NCBI GenBank assembly: GCA_019454915.1
Contig: JACFNM010000102.1
Location: 1-12,420 of the forward strand
DNA from: Chitinophagaceae bacterium
GTDB lineage: Bacteria > Bacteroidota > Bacteroidia > Chitinophagales > Chitinophagaceae
Length of the DNA: 12,420 bases
Direction: 5' to 3'
Shown here one piece after another: positions 12,409 to 12,420 of this stretch. The notes beneath the pieces were generated by a model. That model did not search any database. It saw nothing but the letters and a program-made list of their open reading frames with translations, and was not told where the DNA came from. A program made the position numbers and the translations under genes. Each line of letters opens with the position of its first letter. The stretch's first letter is position 1.

Positions 12409-12420
12409 TATGATCCCATA

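Noticed and set aside
10380..12420. Second attachment site or complete element within the window
   Set aside because: No second copy of the tRNA 3' end is visible; the element must extend past the right edge.

Overview
The window looks like a chromosomal segment of a Bacteroidota bacterium, probably Chitinophagaceae-like; the family is a guess from protein style. Support comes from start codons that mostly lack Shine-Dalgarno sequences, a TAnnTTTG-type promoter element in front of the tRNA, and an IntDOT-like tyrosine recombinase without the first catalytic arginine. No taxonomic search was possible.

Layout. Positions 1-3097 hold minus-strand genes: the start of an unidentified gene running off the left edge, an ammonium transporter (amt) behind an AT-rich leader with repeated TATTAGA/TCTAATA motifs, a roughly 600-bp stretch without a confident gene, and an atypical extended-SDR/NmrA-like protein. 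From 3584 everything is on the plus strand up to the integrase. A Crp/Fnr-type regulator with an N-terminal cysteine cluster comes first. It is followed by a respiratory block (4660-10249): a 61-aa one-helix protein, a CuA subunit II fused to cytochrome c, a B-family heme-copper oxidase subunit I, a SCO copper chaperone, and a 649-aa fusion of cytochrome b, two [4Fe-4S] clusters and an MvhD-like domain. A strong terminator hairpin splits the block between subunit I and SCO. The right end is a tRNA-Ser(CGA) gene with an integrative element apparently inserted behind it: terminator, putative arm-type repeats, integrase, and a convergent small winged-helix protein. The far end of the element lies outside the window.

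The respiratory block is the main discovery candidate. The order small subunit - II - I matches the ba3 oxidase operon of Thermus, but subunit I has lost the cross-linked active-site tyrosine (Gln230 in its place) and carries Lys382 where the second low-spin heme histidine is expected. The loss of tyrosine is typical of nitric oxide reductases, including those derived from B-family oxidases, so NO reduction or another non-canonical activity is at least as plausible as O2 reduction. SCO would metallate CuA. The cytochrome b fusion keeps all four heme-ligand histidines and a PEWY-like motif (FDWY), and adds cytoplasmic iron-sulfur domains. It could pass electrons from quinol, or between a cytoplasmic donor and the membrane, to the cytochrome c/CuA arm. 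The adjacent Fnr-like protein is a natural candidate regulator, responding to O2 or NO. Substrate, electron path and regulation are inferences.
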